Assembly: GCA_000231825.2 (NCBI GenBank)
Contig: JH720341.1
Coordinates: 325,766 to 389,765, forward strand
DNA: 64,000 nucleotides
Direction: 5' to 3'
Source of the DNA: Tetrahymena elliotti 4EA
Taxonomy: Eukaryota; Ciliophora; Oligohymenophorea; Hymenostomatida; Tetrahymenidae
A program made the position numbers and the translations under genes. Within the stretch, counting starts at the first letter, position 1; the number at the start of each line of letters is the position of its first letter. Below the pieces are notes generated by a model that saw only the letters and a program-made list of their open reading frames with translations, did no database searches and had not been told where the DNA came from. Of this stretch, positions 51,540 to 62,796 are shown one piece after another.

Positions 51540-52312
51540 GTGTCTAAAAAGACCTTTCAAAACAAATTTGATTTATCTATCTATTTATTTATTTGCTTAT
51601 TTTGATTTTTTAATTAGATGACAGAAAGATTTCTATTAAATCAAATAAAAACGCGATATTTTAATTGAATTAACAAATAAATGGATTCAATTATAAACTG
51701 AATATATCATTTAAATTCAAATTTAAAGGACTTTGATAGATCACAAAATTTCTTCTAATACTATGGTTATAATATTTATTCCATTCAAATTTGTAAAATT
51801 CATAGTTATCAAAAAAATAAACAAATAAACAATATTAAATATTAATTCAAATGAAGATAGATAAAAAGCAAAAATATGCAGTATTTATTGATCACAAATT
51901 AACAAACTCAATTATAAATTTTAAATAAATTAATTTTTACATACAATGAATATTTAATCTTAATCATCAAAAAAATTAAAGTTTTAGGATCAAACTATTT
52001 TTATTCAATCAATAATAGTACTAAGATAAGTATTCAATTGTCTTAAGCCAAAAAAATGTGATTAATATTTTTATTTTTGACAAGTAAAAAATATTTTTTA
52101 ACTTAAATAATTAAAAAATTTTATTTCTGTTAAAATTACAAAATAATCATATCATTTACAGCATTAATAGAATTTTTCTTTAATTTTTTTATTACATAAA
52201 TAGAAACTTAAAAATAAACTCAAAATAATAAGCTTTTAATTTATTGTTAAATATTTTTTAGCATTTTTAACATTTCTATTAAATAAAAAAATTTTTAATT
52301 ATTAAAGTACAT
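51540..52312. other. Intergenic, 5' flank of the PLK4-type gene
   Basis: A+T-rich sequence carrying the promoter and 5' UTR of the minus-strand PLK4-type gene. No coding signal. Confidence 0.55.
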
Positions 52313-52807
52313 TCATTTTTCTTACCATATTTCTCCTTCATATATCTTAAGGTACTTTTTAGAATAAGAAATGGAATGCTAGAGCTTATTCAATTTTTAA
52401 TAGCAAACTACTTAATTATAATAGTAGTAACTTTCAAAATACTTATATTTCTAATAGTTTTCTATTACTTTATCATCTTTTAAATTAAAATATATTTCAG
52501 AAATCATACCTTATAATTTTTTATTGTAATCAATTTTAATAATTTAAAAATACTTAATCAATACTTCATGCTCTTGTTATTTAAAATTAATTTTTCCCTT
52601 ATAATAATTTCTAAAACTGTCATCACATAATTTTTTATAAGTTAATAAAAGTAAATTAGTATTTTTTTAGTTTTATGAATGGCTTTTTGCTTTATTATAA
52701 ATTTATTATTTTGAAAATTTATCCACAAATTTATGATTACTCTCTTTGGTTTCTTCGTAACTGATATTATCATTATTACCAATTAACCTAATATTAATCT
52801 TTGATTA
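52313..52807 (-). pseudogene. Possible gene fragment, TPR-like
   Basis: A minus-strand frame of about 165 codons without TGA, closing at TGA 52313-52315. It encodes a Lys/Tyr/Asn-rich, amphipathic sequence with a segment YYYYNQVVCYQKL followed by SYSKKYLKIYEG, similar in rhythm to TPR helices. There is no ATG at its 5' end; the frame is closed upstream by TGA at 52808-52810 and I found no acceptable splice acceptor linking it to an earlier exon. It may be a truncated copy of a TPR protein or a real gene with a missed first exon. Confidence 0.42.
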
Positions 52808-53000
52808 TCAAAAAGCTACTGCATGCTTTATTAAATAAGATTTATCTATCTATTTGTTTTTTTTGGTTTTGATTATGTTTTTAAAATATCAATCAATTTC
52901 AAACAATCAAAGATATATTCTATCAATAAATATTTTTATAAAAATAAAAACTATTTGATCTTATTATATAAGGATATAAATTTAGGATTTTTCAAAGTTA

Positions 53001-53966
53001 ATGGGAGATTTATAAGGTGGAAACTTTTATGCAAAGTCTGAATAGATGGCTAACTAGCTAACTGGATAGGCGAATAACTTTTATTAATCAAATTTGTTAA
53101 CAAATGATAATATGGCAGTTTTGAGAAACTCATAAAAATATATTCCATAAGAGAATGTAGATGCTTTTGCATAATTTTTATAATTGCAACACTAATAAGG
53201 AAATGTTGATCCTTAAACAATGCTTAAATCAGCAGTCTAATTATAAAAGTAGTAGTAAGACTAGAATAATATGTAGTTAGCTAATTTTGCAGAAAAGGGT
53301 GAGTAAGCTCTTATGAAAAGGTTAGATTTCAGTAAAAGCAATCACCCAACAGCATGTTTCTTTCATTTATTATTTAAGGCACTTGCTCTTGTTTCACACT
53401 TGCTTTTAAGTATTTTTATGGATACCTTGAAAGTGCACTACTTAATTATTATTTTCAGTGCTATCGACTTTTGGGTTGTTAAAAATGTTACTGGAAGGTA
53501 AAGATAAAGCAAAATTTTTAGACGACATTTTGATTTAAGATCTAATTAATAATTATATTTTTTTATTTTAAAATTATTAGATTGTTGATAGGTTTAAGAT
53601 GGTGGAGTGAATAATAGAGCGATAATACTACTAAATGGGTTTTTGAATGCAAGATTAACTAAAATGAAATAAATAGTTTTAACTTTAATGTTTTTTGGAG
53701 TTTATAAATTATTGCAGTTCTTTCATGGGCAACTTTGTTGGTTATCAATGTAATTGGCTTTGATCTTGGAGATGTAAAATACTTTATATAATTCAAATAA
53801 CCAAGATTAACTGTATAATTTAAAAAATAATTAGTCTGCTGTATGCGCCTTTTCTCTGTTTGCCACTTTTTGGAATGCATATTACTTCTATAAATGCAAT
53901 ACAAGTAAATAAAAAACGAAATAGATAGATAGATAAACAAAAAAAAATATTTATGTTTCTATCTGA
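53001..53966 (+). CDS. TVP23: TVP23/FAM18 Golgi membrane protein
   Basis: Small multi-pass protein of late Golgi vesicles, implicated in retrograde traffic in yeast. Exons 53001-53497, 53581-53773 and 53835-53966 total 822 nt, 273 aa. The cytosolic N terminus (about 110 aa) is Gln/Asn-rich. Then comes the diagnostic block: NHPTACFFHLLFKALAL, two membrane helices, the conserved DFWVVKNVTGR, LLIGLRWW and KWVFEC, and two further helices with a conserved WNAYYFYKC-type ending. The core is the usual size; the N-terminal extension is longer than in yeast. Intron 53774-53834 interrupts the third helix, and a frame open in the opposite direction here is only its shadow. Confidence 0.95.
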
Positions 53967-54679
53967 TTTCAATTTTAAATTATTCGTTTTTTAACTCATT
54001 TCAAAATATTAAATAAAGGATAAAAGCAAGGCCTCAAAAAATTAGCTTCAGAGCTTTAATCAGATATTCCTCTTAACTTTATGCAAGGATCTCTTAGATT
54101 CCCCTTGTGAGTTATTATTTATTCTTTCTGTATACTAGTCTCCATGTCTAAAAGAAACCAGAAATAAAGAAATTAGAATCGAAATCTTAAAATAAATAAA
54201 AAGCTTTTCTCTTCAATTTTGTATATTTTATTATATTTTTGTTGCTTAAAATTAAATAAAAAAAATTCTGTAAATCTATGTTTAAAAATACAAAGTAAAA
54301 GTTTTAGTTTAGTTCAAACCCATATATTTATATTTCATCTATCTGTGTATCTAAAACTTAAAAGAATTAGGAAATAAATCTTAAAATTAACAAAAACATT
54401 TGGAAATCAAAAGTTATCTTTAAATTACTACTTAAAATTATTTTCATTGATAATACTTAAAAAAACCCATTTCTCATAAATCTTTAATAAAAAAAACTAA
54501 AATATAAATTCATTTTTTGGAATTTAATGAAATACTTCTTATCAATTAACAAAATAAAAACTCTTATTAAATTAACAAAACAAATTTATAAGATTAAATG
54601 ATCAATTTTTTGCAATACTAAAATGCAATAATTATAAAACAATATTTGATGTATATTTATTCTATTTAATTCATATTCC
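53967..54679. other. Intergenic between convergent genes
   Basis: A+T-rich tail-to-tail spacer between TVP23 and the threonine dehydratase gene. No gene or repeat recognised. Confidence 0.6.
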
Positions 54680-56212
54680 TCAAACCTTGAGTTAGAATAA
54701 TTCATCGTTTGGTTATATTATTTTGTAAGAAATCTTCATTTCTTGCATTTTAGTTAAAAGCTTATCATAATTTACAGGATTTGCTAGCTCTATACCTACT
54801 AGAGCAGGCCCTTTTTCACGATTATTCTTTTTAGTGTATTCTATTTGAAGAATTTCGTCTTCAGGAGATAGACAATAAACCATGAATTCTTTAATAGCAT
54901 CTGGTTTACGGAAAAAATCTACAAGCATATAAACATTTTTCTTCTAGTAAACATTGGCAAGTATTTTTATATCATTCATACGAGATATGCTAGTATTTTT
55001 ACCAGTTAAAATGCAAACTATATTTTTACCTTTGAGGGATACTAACTTTTCTTATAAAAGTTTCAAGCTTGCTGGTGCAAGGGCGCCGTGTGGTTCTAAT
55101 ATGATTCCATCATTATTATATAATTACAAAACTTAATCATAAGCTTCACCTTCTGGAATTTCTAATTCTTGATAATTCGGTAAATCATCCATAACTTTAA
55201 ATGTATTTTTAGAATCAAGTTGCATAGTCTTTTACATATCTTCATAAACCATCTCATTTTCAGAAAAAATAGGTTTAATGCCAATAATACTAGTCTCAGG
55301 TGAGAGTTAATGGAAATAACTAGAAATTCCTGCTCCTAAAGTACCTGAAGAAATAGGGAAAATTACATAATCAATCTTTCCTTTCAAAGGAAAATCTTCT
55401 AAAATTTCTATTCCTACTCCACTGCAACCTTCAATAACATCTTTTTCATCAAGTCTTACTGAAATTAATTTGTTTTCTTCTCCATATTTAGTTCCAATCT
55501 AATCACAATCTTGTAATGATAAACCAGCTTATTTAATCTGAATATACTCCTTACCAAATTCCTATATTCTTTGAATTTTATCAATAGGAGTTGTTTGAGG
55601 AACAAAAATAACACCCTTTACTTTCAAATAATTGCATGCAAATGCCATCGCAACACCTAGAATATTTTATTTATAAATAATTCAAATAAAACTTTAAAAT
55701 ATTTTCAATATCCTAATCATTTTTTGATTCTTTTTTCATTATCAAAACATAAAGAAATGGCTAAGAGATGAATTTTATAATTTTCTTGTCTAAATAAATT
55801 GTGATAAAAGATATGATACTGAATTGAAATTTCATTTACCTTAGTTACCAGCAGAGCAGCAGTAAACTCCTTACTATTTTTCTTCAGGTGTGAGAGCTAA
55901 GATTTTATTAACAGCTCCTCTCACTTTATAAGTCCTGGTAATTTATCCATCTTCTCTTTTGAAGAATATGTTTGCTTGATAGAGATCTGATAATCTAGAG
56001 GATCTCTAAATAATTGTTCTACGAACTATTTAGCGAATATTCTTGTATGCTTTAAATATGCTTGCAGCTTGATAAATATATTAGTTTTATTTAGTTTCTT
56101 ATTATCTTAATTCTGGATTAGGATTTTCTTTAGTTTCCTCATTAAGATGCTATTTCTAAATCTATTATGGAGGTTCTTAAACTTTACTCTTTTCTCCGTT
56201 TTTAGTGCTCAT
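54680..56212 (-). CDS. ilvA: Threonine dehydratase (PLP-dependent) with C-terminal ACT-like domain
   Basis: Deaminates threonine to 2-oxobutanoate, the first step toward isoleucine. Exons 56212-55840 and 55656-54680 total 1350 nt, 449 aa. The N terminus (about 60 aa) is Gln/Glu-rich and may be a presequence or a disordered tail. The fold II catalytic core has KREDGQITRTYKVRGA, with the Schiff-base Lys in YKVRGA, then CSAGNQGVAMA and further conserved blocks (IFVPQTTPIDK, EPHGALAPA). The C-terminal 80 residues match the single ACT-like regulatory domain of short-type enzymes (DFFRKPDAIKEF, then GPALVGIEL), suggesting allosteric control. Odd: the canonical GNHAQGVA loop lacks the HA pair at the exon junction, and the glycine-rich phosphate loop reads SSGTLGAG instead of GGGGL. 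Function could therefore differ within the fold II family. Confidence 0.92.
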
Positions 56213-56992
56213 GTTAATTAATATAATAAATGATTCAAAGAAATATCTAATTACTATTTTTCTGACAACAATTATAATAATTATTTATTTTTTATCATAA
56301 TCTAAGCAATTTATATCTTTGATATTAGAACAAATAAATTTCTTACATATATTTTTCATTGAATAACCCTTATATTTTAATGTGTTTGTGTAAATTATGC
56401 TCATTACTCTATATCAAATAAACCTCCACAAATAATTATTAGTTCGTCACTTATATACAAAAGATGTAATTTGTTGAGATAATATTATTTTGAAAATCTA
56501 TTAGAATAAAATTTAAAACTTGAGTAATAAGTAAATATAAATAAGGTAAAAAAAATGGATAATTTTAAAAACTTTAAAAAAATTTTAATAAACTCAAATT
56601 AAGCATTAAAATAGAGAATTTGATAGTTTTGCAATAGGAAGTTATTTATTTTTTATCAGAAAATTTACAAAATCTTTTAGGATAAAATGTAAGCAAAAAA
56701 GAAATACTTTAAAGAAAAATGAAGAAATAGAATAGTATAAAAAAAATATTTAAATATTCTAAATTAGCTCATTAAATAAACCAATCGAAACCACAAAAAA
56801 ATGAGGATTTTTATTAATTTGCAGAAGAGGTTCTTTATTCTAAATTTATATTAACTATAATAATAAATAAAATAATAAATATTTAGTTACAAATTGTTAT
56901 CTTTAATAATGGGTATATTCTCTAATTTAATTTACATTATTTAATTTTTATTTATACTTTTAATTATTTTGTTATCACTTTATTTTCTAATT
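56213..56992. other. Intergenic between two minus-strand genes
   Basis: A+T-rich spacer carrying the 5' flank of the dehydratase gene and the 3' flank of the SH3 gene. Nothing else supported. Confidence 0.6.
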
Positions 56993-59645
56993 TCACTTTT
57001 TCACTTCTTTCACATGGTTGCATGGGAAGTATCCAATGTTTTTATTTAGTAATCCAATCCACCACCCATCTTTAGTTCTTTTAACAATTTGAATTTTATC
57101 ACCTTTCTTAAATGAAATATCTTTATCCTATTTATATTAAATCAAACATGTTAAAAAAAATCAAAAGAAAATTCAAAACTAATTATTTAAACAAACAAAA
57201 TTTTTACTGTTTGTGCAACAAAATCAGAAATTGCAATCACATAATTTTCCTTTTGGTCATGTTCATTAGAATTTATCTTTTCCTTTTAGTTCTTCTTTTC
57301 ATCTGTCTTTTGTTCACTTTCAAAATTAAGCTATCTTTTTACATTTACTTCTACTGACTGTTGTATATTTATTTCCTTTTTAATGCAATTTTTTAAAGTC
57401 TATTCAGACTCGTTTATCACTTTTAAGTCATTTAATATTTAAGAATGCTGGCTCTCCTCTGCAACATACTCTATTTCTTTTTCATTTATCTAGAGTATAT
57501 TACTTTATTGTTCATATCCATTAAAAGCCCTTTCAAAAGAATAAAATGGAGGAAGTAAAGTATCATCTGTATTTGAATCTGTTTTTTAATGCAAAGTTTA
57601 GTGGCTTTTATTTACACCTTACAAATTTCTTTTTAAAGTCTTCTCTATAAAAGATTCATCTGGTTCAGTAGCAAAATAGGGTAAACGAGAGCTAAGTTCT
57701 TCACCCTATTTCTTTTAATCTCTTTAAGTTTACTTGCTTTCTTTATTTTAGATAGCTGTATTATTACTCTTTGAGTTATTACTACTTAAATGACTATTAT
57801 TTTATTTATTATTGTTGCTTCCATTTTAATTCACTCTACTGCTGTTTGTTAAAATATTTTGATCATTATGAGTATTATTATTGCAGCAGTTTTAAGATTC
57901 TTTAACTAATTTTAATGGTTATTTCAAGAGTTACTTTAAACTATTTTCTAGTTGTAATTCAATTATATCATCACTTAAAATTCTAATTATATGGGTCATT
58001 TAACTCCAAATATATTCTAAATCATCTTTTATATAAAAATAATAACTGATTGATTAATATCTTGTAGAAATTAATAAAAGTAAAAGCACCTTATTCAAAA
58101 TTAGGAGATGTTTTTGTTACAACTAAACAAGAGTAAGTTTTGAAAATCCAATCAACCATTTAATGAAGTTTACTTTGTTGGCTTAAGAGTAGATTTTATT
58201 TTTCATTCAGTTTCTGTTCAATTTTTTCACTATTTTATTTTTCTTCCATATATAAAGTCTATATGTTCTTCAGTCTTTATATCTTTTCAGAAAATTTAAT
58301 TAACTCCTGTTAATATCTCTCCTTTTCTATTTATAAATTGTTGTTTAACTCTTAGTTCTAAGTTTAAAACATTTTTATTTGTTATTCTAATCTGGATATT
58401 TGATTGCTTTACTCTTTTATATTTTCTTTATTTTATAAAAAAATTTGTAAATTTAATATAAATCTTCAAATTTATTTTACCCTTAAAAGTTTTGTTTTCT
58501 TGTCTTGTTTTTTCATAAATATCGTCTTTGTCAAGGATGTTTTCTATAATATTGTTTGCCATTTTAGCAGAGTATTTGTTAAAATTTACTATTTCACTAT
58601 TTTCTTCTCCTTCATTATCATCATCATCATCATCTTCTCCATTATAATTATTACAAAGCTCTCCTTTCTCCATTTTTAGTATGGGACTATAGCCAAGATT
58701 AAACTATTACTATTTTTAGGTTATTTTAGGAGTTTCTGATCCAATTTATGTAGAAGATTTGTTCGAACTTTTATTGTTTTAATTATTTTGCTTTTCAGTA
58801 ATTTAAGAAGATATTTATTTGTTAGATTTTGTATTTGTAGAGTAATTTTATGCAGATTTTTCAGTTAAGGCTTAAAGTTTTGTATTTATAGGAGAGGGTG
58901 ATCTTGAATGGCTTGCTTGTTACTTTTTTACTTATATTTTAGTATAGCTAGGTGAGCGCGAATTTTCTTTGTTATCATTTTATGCATTCTTAATAGTTTT
59001 TGGATTTGACTCACTTTTAAATTTTTCTTTAGCTATTTAACTATGATAATTAGATTATACGGGCTACTGAGATGCATTAGAGTAGAATTATTTTTATTTC
59101 GATTTAAGTCCCAAACAACCAGCAGAGTTATTCTTTTTCAGTTGGCTCTCAGATGTGTTGTAATTGCAAATATTCTCTTTGTTGAAATTCTGCTCTTTGT
59201 CATTCTAAACTTTATTTGATTAAGAGCATGATTACCTAACAGTTGAATGTTAACTTGATGCTTATTTCTTTGATTAATATATATCACTGTGATTATTCAA
59301 TTGGCTATTTGTGCGAAATGTCTCCTGATACATAAAGTTACCTTAATCTTTTTTAGTAATAGCATAATCTGGATCATTCATAAACTAGAATTCATCATCT
59401 TCTTCTTATTTTAGGAGTGTAGCATAATTATTAGTGTTATTTGTTTAATTTTAATCTTAGTAAGCTCTTTAATTTGTGCTTTACTCAACTCCATTTCTGT
59501 TTGAAGAAGATTATCTAACAGACATTAATGCTGAGTTTTTACGAGCTAAAGCTGATTTTTGTTACTAATTCTGTTAGATAGGAGAATAAGATGCTATGTT
59601 CGAAAATGAACCTGGTACTAAATTAACATTTTTATATTGTCTCAT
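56993..59645 (-). CDS. Coiled-coil protein with C-terminal SH3 domain
   Basis: Probable cytoskeletal or membrane-traffic scaffold. Exons in transcript order: 59645-58481, 58425-58090, 58025-57208, 57127-56993; 2454 nt, 817 aa. Residues 1-385 are Asn/Ser/Gln/Lys-rich and probably disordered, with an Asp run near residue 340. About 390-500 is a coiled coil of Glu/Gln/Lys/Leu. A polar linker follows to about 765. The last 55 residues form an SH3 domain: AISDFVAQ (ALYDY position), DISFKKGDKI, DGWWIG (the Trp pair that holds proline ligands) and GYFPCNHV. The intron 57128-57207 lies inside the SH3 domain after its first strand; splicing there is needed to complete the domain, which supports the model. 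A conventional proline-rich ligand is expected; the specific partner is unknown. Confidence 0.92.
58616..58634. repeat. ATC trinucleotide run (Asp tract)
   Basis: Six tandem ATC units on the plus strand, read as GAT in the minus-strand SH3 gene and producing an acidic Asp tract. Length variation is likely. Confidence 0.75.
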
Positions 59646-60148
59646 TTACTAAAAAATAACTAAATTTTTGAATTTTGAGAATTGTTAGTAAATTTATAGC
59701 TTTTTTCAAAAATTAATTAATATAGCAAACAGCTAGCTGTTAATTAATTATTTTATGATATTTTACAAATTTAAATTAACAAATCATATTTACAAACCTT
59801 TGTTTATAAATTTCTGTAAGTATCTTTCAATTTCATAATCTTATTTTGAATAGATTTCACATAATTTATTTTGTATCAGAAAAACTCCGTAGATTTTATT
59901 CTAGAGTTTTGATCCATTTAATTTTTTGTATTGAGTAAATATTTTTGACGAAATTCCTAAAGATACAAAGAAGAGTCCAAAATATTTGTTTGTCACCTTA
60001 GAAAATAAAATTATTTCTCTATAAATTACTTTTTTTAACTTTTAAATTAAAAATTCTATCAATCTAAAGTTAATATTTTATTTGAAATAAATATTTATGA
60101 TTATTTAGTTGTACATGTATTTAAAAATTTCGATTAAATAATATTTTA
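59646..60148. other. Intergenic, 5' flank of the SH3 gene
   Basis: A+T-rich upstream region of the SH3 gene, within a divergent interval that ends at the tubulin-like gene. No recognisable element. Confidence 0.5.
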
Positions 60149-60330
60149 ACAAATATTTCAAATCATTTTATTTAAATTAAACTCATGATAAAAGAGAACT
60201 TAAATAAATTTAAAGTAAAATAATTTAAAACATTTTTATGAAAATTTGATTTTTTTTTTTTTGTAAAATTGTATTTAAAGCTTATTAATTGTTTTAAAAT
60301 ATCTAAGTTTATTTATTTAAATATAAAAAA
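60149..60330 (+). repeat. Diverged direct repeat, copy 1
   Basis: Shares an ordered series of matches with 60411-60590: ACAAATATTT-like start, TAAATTAAA, TGATAAAAGAGAA, AATAAATTTAAA, TTTGATTTTTTT, TGTAAAA and TTTAAAATATCTAA. The copies differ by small indels and substitutions. This looks like an old tandem duplication of intergenic DNA. Confidence 0.6.
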
Positions 60331-60410
60331 TATTTTTTTCTTTGAGGTTAATTATTTTAGTAGTTGATTGTACTCATTTTATTAAAATATTTAATATTAT
60401 TTACTCATGT

Positions 60411-60590
60411 ACAAATATTTTAAATCGCTTTATCTAAATTAAATTAATGATAAAAGAGAAAGTTTTTTAGCTAATAAATTTAAAATAATACAATTTCAAC
60501 ATTTTTCTGAATATTTGATTTTTTTTAAGTTTAATTGTAAAACTTAAAAATTGTTTAAAATATCTAAATTATTTTTATTTCAATTAAAAT
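60411..60590 (+). repeat. Diverged direct repeat, copy 2
   Basis: Second copy of the intergenic duplication described for 60149-60330; the copies are about 80 bp apart. It lies about 175 bp upstream of the tubulin-like start codon, so it could influence that promoter. Confidence 0.6.
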
Positions 60591-60764
60591 TTATCTAGGT
60601 GAAAAAGTTTTATTTTCTGAGTTATTTATTTAAATGCTTTTTACACTAATTATTTAAAAACGGAATATTTTTTAATTTATGTTTGAAAACTTAATTTGAT
60701 TATGTAACTCAGGCTCAAAAAATAAATTTGATAATTGATTAAATATTCAAAAGTTGATTAATAA

Positions 60765-62126
60765 ATGAAATAAATTATCACCATTTGCTTAGGCTAGTGT
60801 GGTATACGAATTGGTAATTAAGTATGGAAACTTTTTTGTGAGGAACATAAAGTTGATTTATCTGGTAAAAAAAATGAGTCTGAAGATATTTAATATTAGG
60901 AAAACTTCATGTCATTTTTTTAAGAAAATGCTTTCTAATAAATAACACCTATTTCAATTTTTATTGATTTAGAGACATAAGAAATAGATGAAATTAAAAA
61001 CGGTGTTTATAGATCACTTTACAAACCTGATAATCTTATATCATGTAAAGAGGGAACTGGAGGGCTTTTTTCAAGAGCTTGTTATACTGTAGGGAAAATT
61101 ATATATGAGGAATCTATCAATTAAATACGTAAGGTAGCTGAAAGCTGTAGCAATTTACATGGCTTTATGATATACTCAACTTCAAGTGGGGGAGCTTCAT
61201 CAGGATTAGGAAATTTAATTTTATAGCATCTTAGAAATGATTTTAGTTTAAAAATACCAATAATATTTTTTGAACAGATTCCTTGTAATTTAAATTAATC
61301 TTCAGTATTTACATTTTATAATTCAGCTATGAGTTTAAGTAGCTTGATTGAGGAATCAAGTTTAAATATTATATTTTAGAATGAGGCATTATATAAAATA
61401 TATGAAAATTAATTGGATTTTGAGCAACCTTCTTTTTCAGAAATAAATCAATTAGTTCCTCAAGTGGCTTCATCAATCACAAGCTCAATAAGATTTAAAG
61501 GTGACCTCAATATAGATCTTAATTAATTAATTACAAATTTAGTACCATATCGTAAAATAAATTTAGTTATTCCTTCATATTATCCTTCGATTGATACAAA
61601 TTAATATGTAAACTAGAAAATAACTGTGAATAATATCACTAATTAGCTTTTTCAAAAGGATTTTAAATTTGTTGATAGTAAAATTAATAGTAATTTATAT
61701 ATGGCTTGTTCATATATGCTTAGGGGAGATATTATACCATCTTAAGCTATTTAGTCAATAATCAATTTAAAAAGTAAAAAAAACATTAAATTTGTTGATT
61801 GGTGTTAAAATGGTTTTCTATTAGGTGTTAACTCATTCAAACCTATACCAATAGTTACAGAAGAAAAATAGTACTCTTCTTCATTAGATGGATGTGTTTT
61901 ATCTAATACTTCAGATGTATAAAATTCTATCTAGTTTATTAGTTCAAAATTTGATTTGATGCACTCAAGGAGAGCTTTTGTCCACTGGCATTATGGAGAA
62001 GGTTAAAGTGAGGGAGATTTATAAGAATCAAGGGAAGTTTTAGCTGCACTTGAAAAAGATTATGATGAGATTTCAAAAGATTCATATTCTGGATAACTAG
62101 AAGATGGTGATGATTATGAATGGTGA
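60765..62126 (+). CDS. Divergent alpha-tubulin-like protein
   Basis: Single-exon gene, 453 aa, the length of alpha-tubulin. It begins like alpha-tubulin (ITICLGQCGIRIGNQVW) and keeps FIDLE, the GKEG and YTVGK blocks, TNLVPYRKINL and an alpha-type C terminus AFVHWHYGEG followed by EVLAALEKDYDEI. It is not a canonical subunit: the GTP loop GGGTGSG reads SGGASSG (about 141-147), Lys40 is absent, the catalytic Glu254 that triggers GTP hydrolysis on the neighbouring beta subunit is Gln (codon TAA at 61524-61526), and the protein ends in Trp instead of Tyr. It belongs with the alpha-like tubulins described in Tetrahymena; which member cannot be said without comparison. It probably incorporates into special microtubules or acts as a non-hydrolysing cap (inference). 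Confidence 0.93.
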
Positions 62127-62796
62127 CTTAAATTATTTTTTTTCATGTATCTTAATGTATCTTCCTTTAATTTTAAATTTTTAGAAAACTATTTTTATTT
62201 TATTTTTTTTAAGTAAACTAAATATTTCTGTGCGAAATAATTATTTTATCATAATTATATATTTTTTGGTCATAAAAACTTTATTAAAAAAGAAAGATGC
62301 TCGCTAAGTAAAATAACTAAAGTAATTTATATTTTCTTATAATAAAAAAGATAATAAATTAATTTGAATTTAAATTGTTTAAATAATTCATAAAATTTAA
62401 AATTTCCAAATTAAGATTATCTAATATTAAAATTCATTCTCTAACATCATTACTAATGATATAAATTACTAATTTTTCAGTCAATATGAATGAACTTTTC
62501 AACTTCTTATTTTATGTTTTAATTACAATTACCATAGATAGATACACCACTTACTTTAAATTTTCTTAGTAACTACCTTATTAGCTGCATATATAATCTG
62601 AAAATGTTTTTGATTGATTGAGAGGATGAGTAAGTAGAGATAAAAAGAATATTCATATTCATTTATAAATAAAAATACAAAATTTCTTTTATAAATTCTT
62701 TTAAATATGTTTGTTTATAGAAAGATTGCTTAAATACATATTTTATAATCTAAATTAATCAAACAAATTTAAGAAACAATATTTAGAAAAGTAAAA
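62127..62796. other. Intergenic, no gene seen
   Basis: A+T-rich spacer between the tubulin-like gene and the LRR gene. It would carry one 3' UTR and one promoter. Confidence 0.6.

Noticed and set aside
53659..53940. 93-codon minus-strand frame
   Set aside because: Antisense to TVP23 exons 2 and 3, whose membrane-helix and family motifs are clear on the plus strand.
58404..58679. 91-codon plus-strand frame
   Set aside because: Antisense shadow of the SH3/coiled-coil gene; its Ile/Phe run is the reverse of the Asp tract, and the minus strand carries the real signatures.
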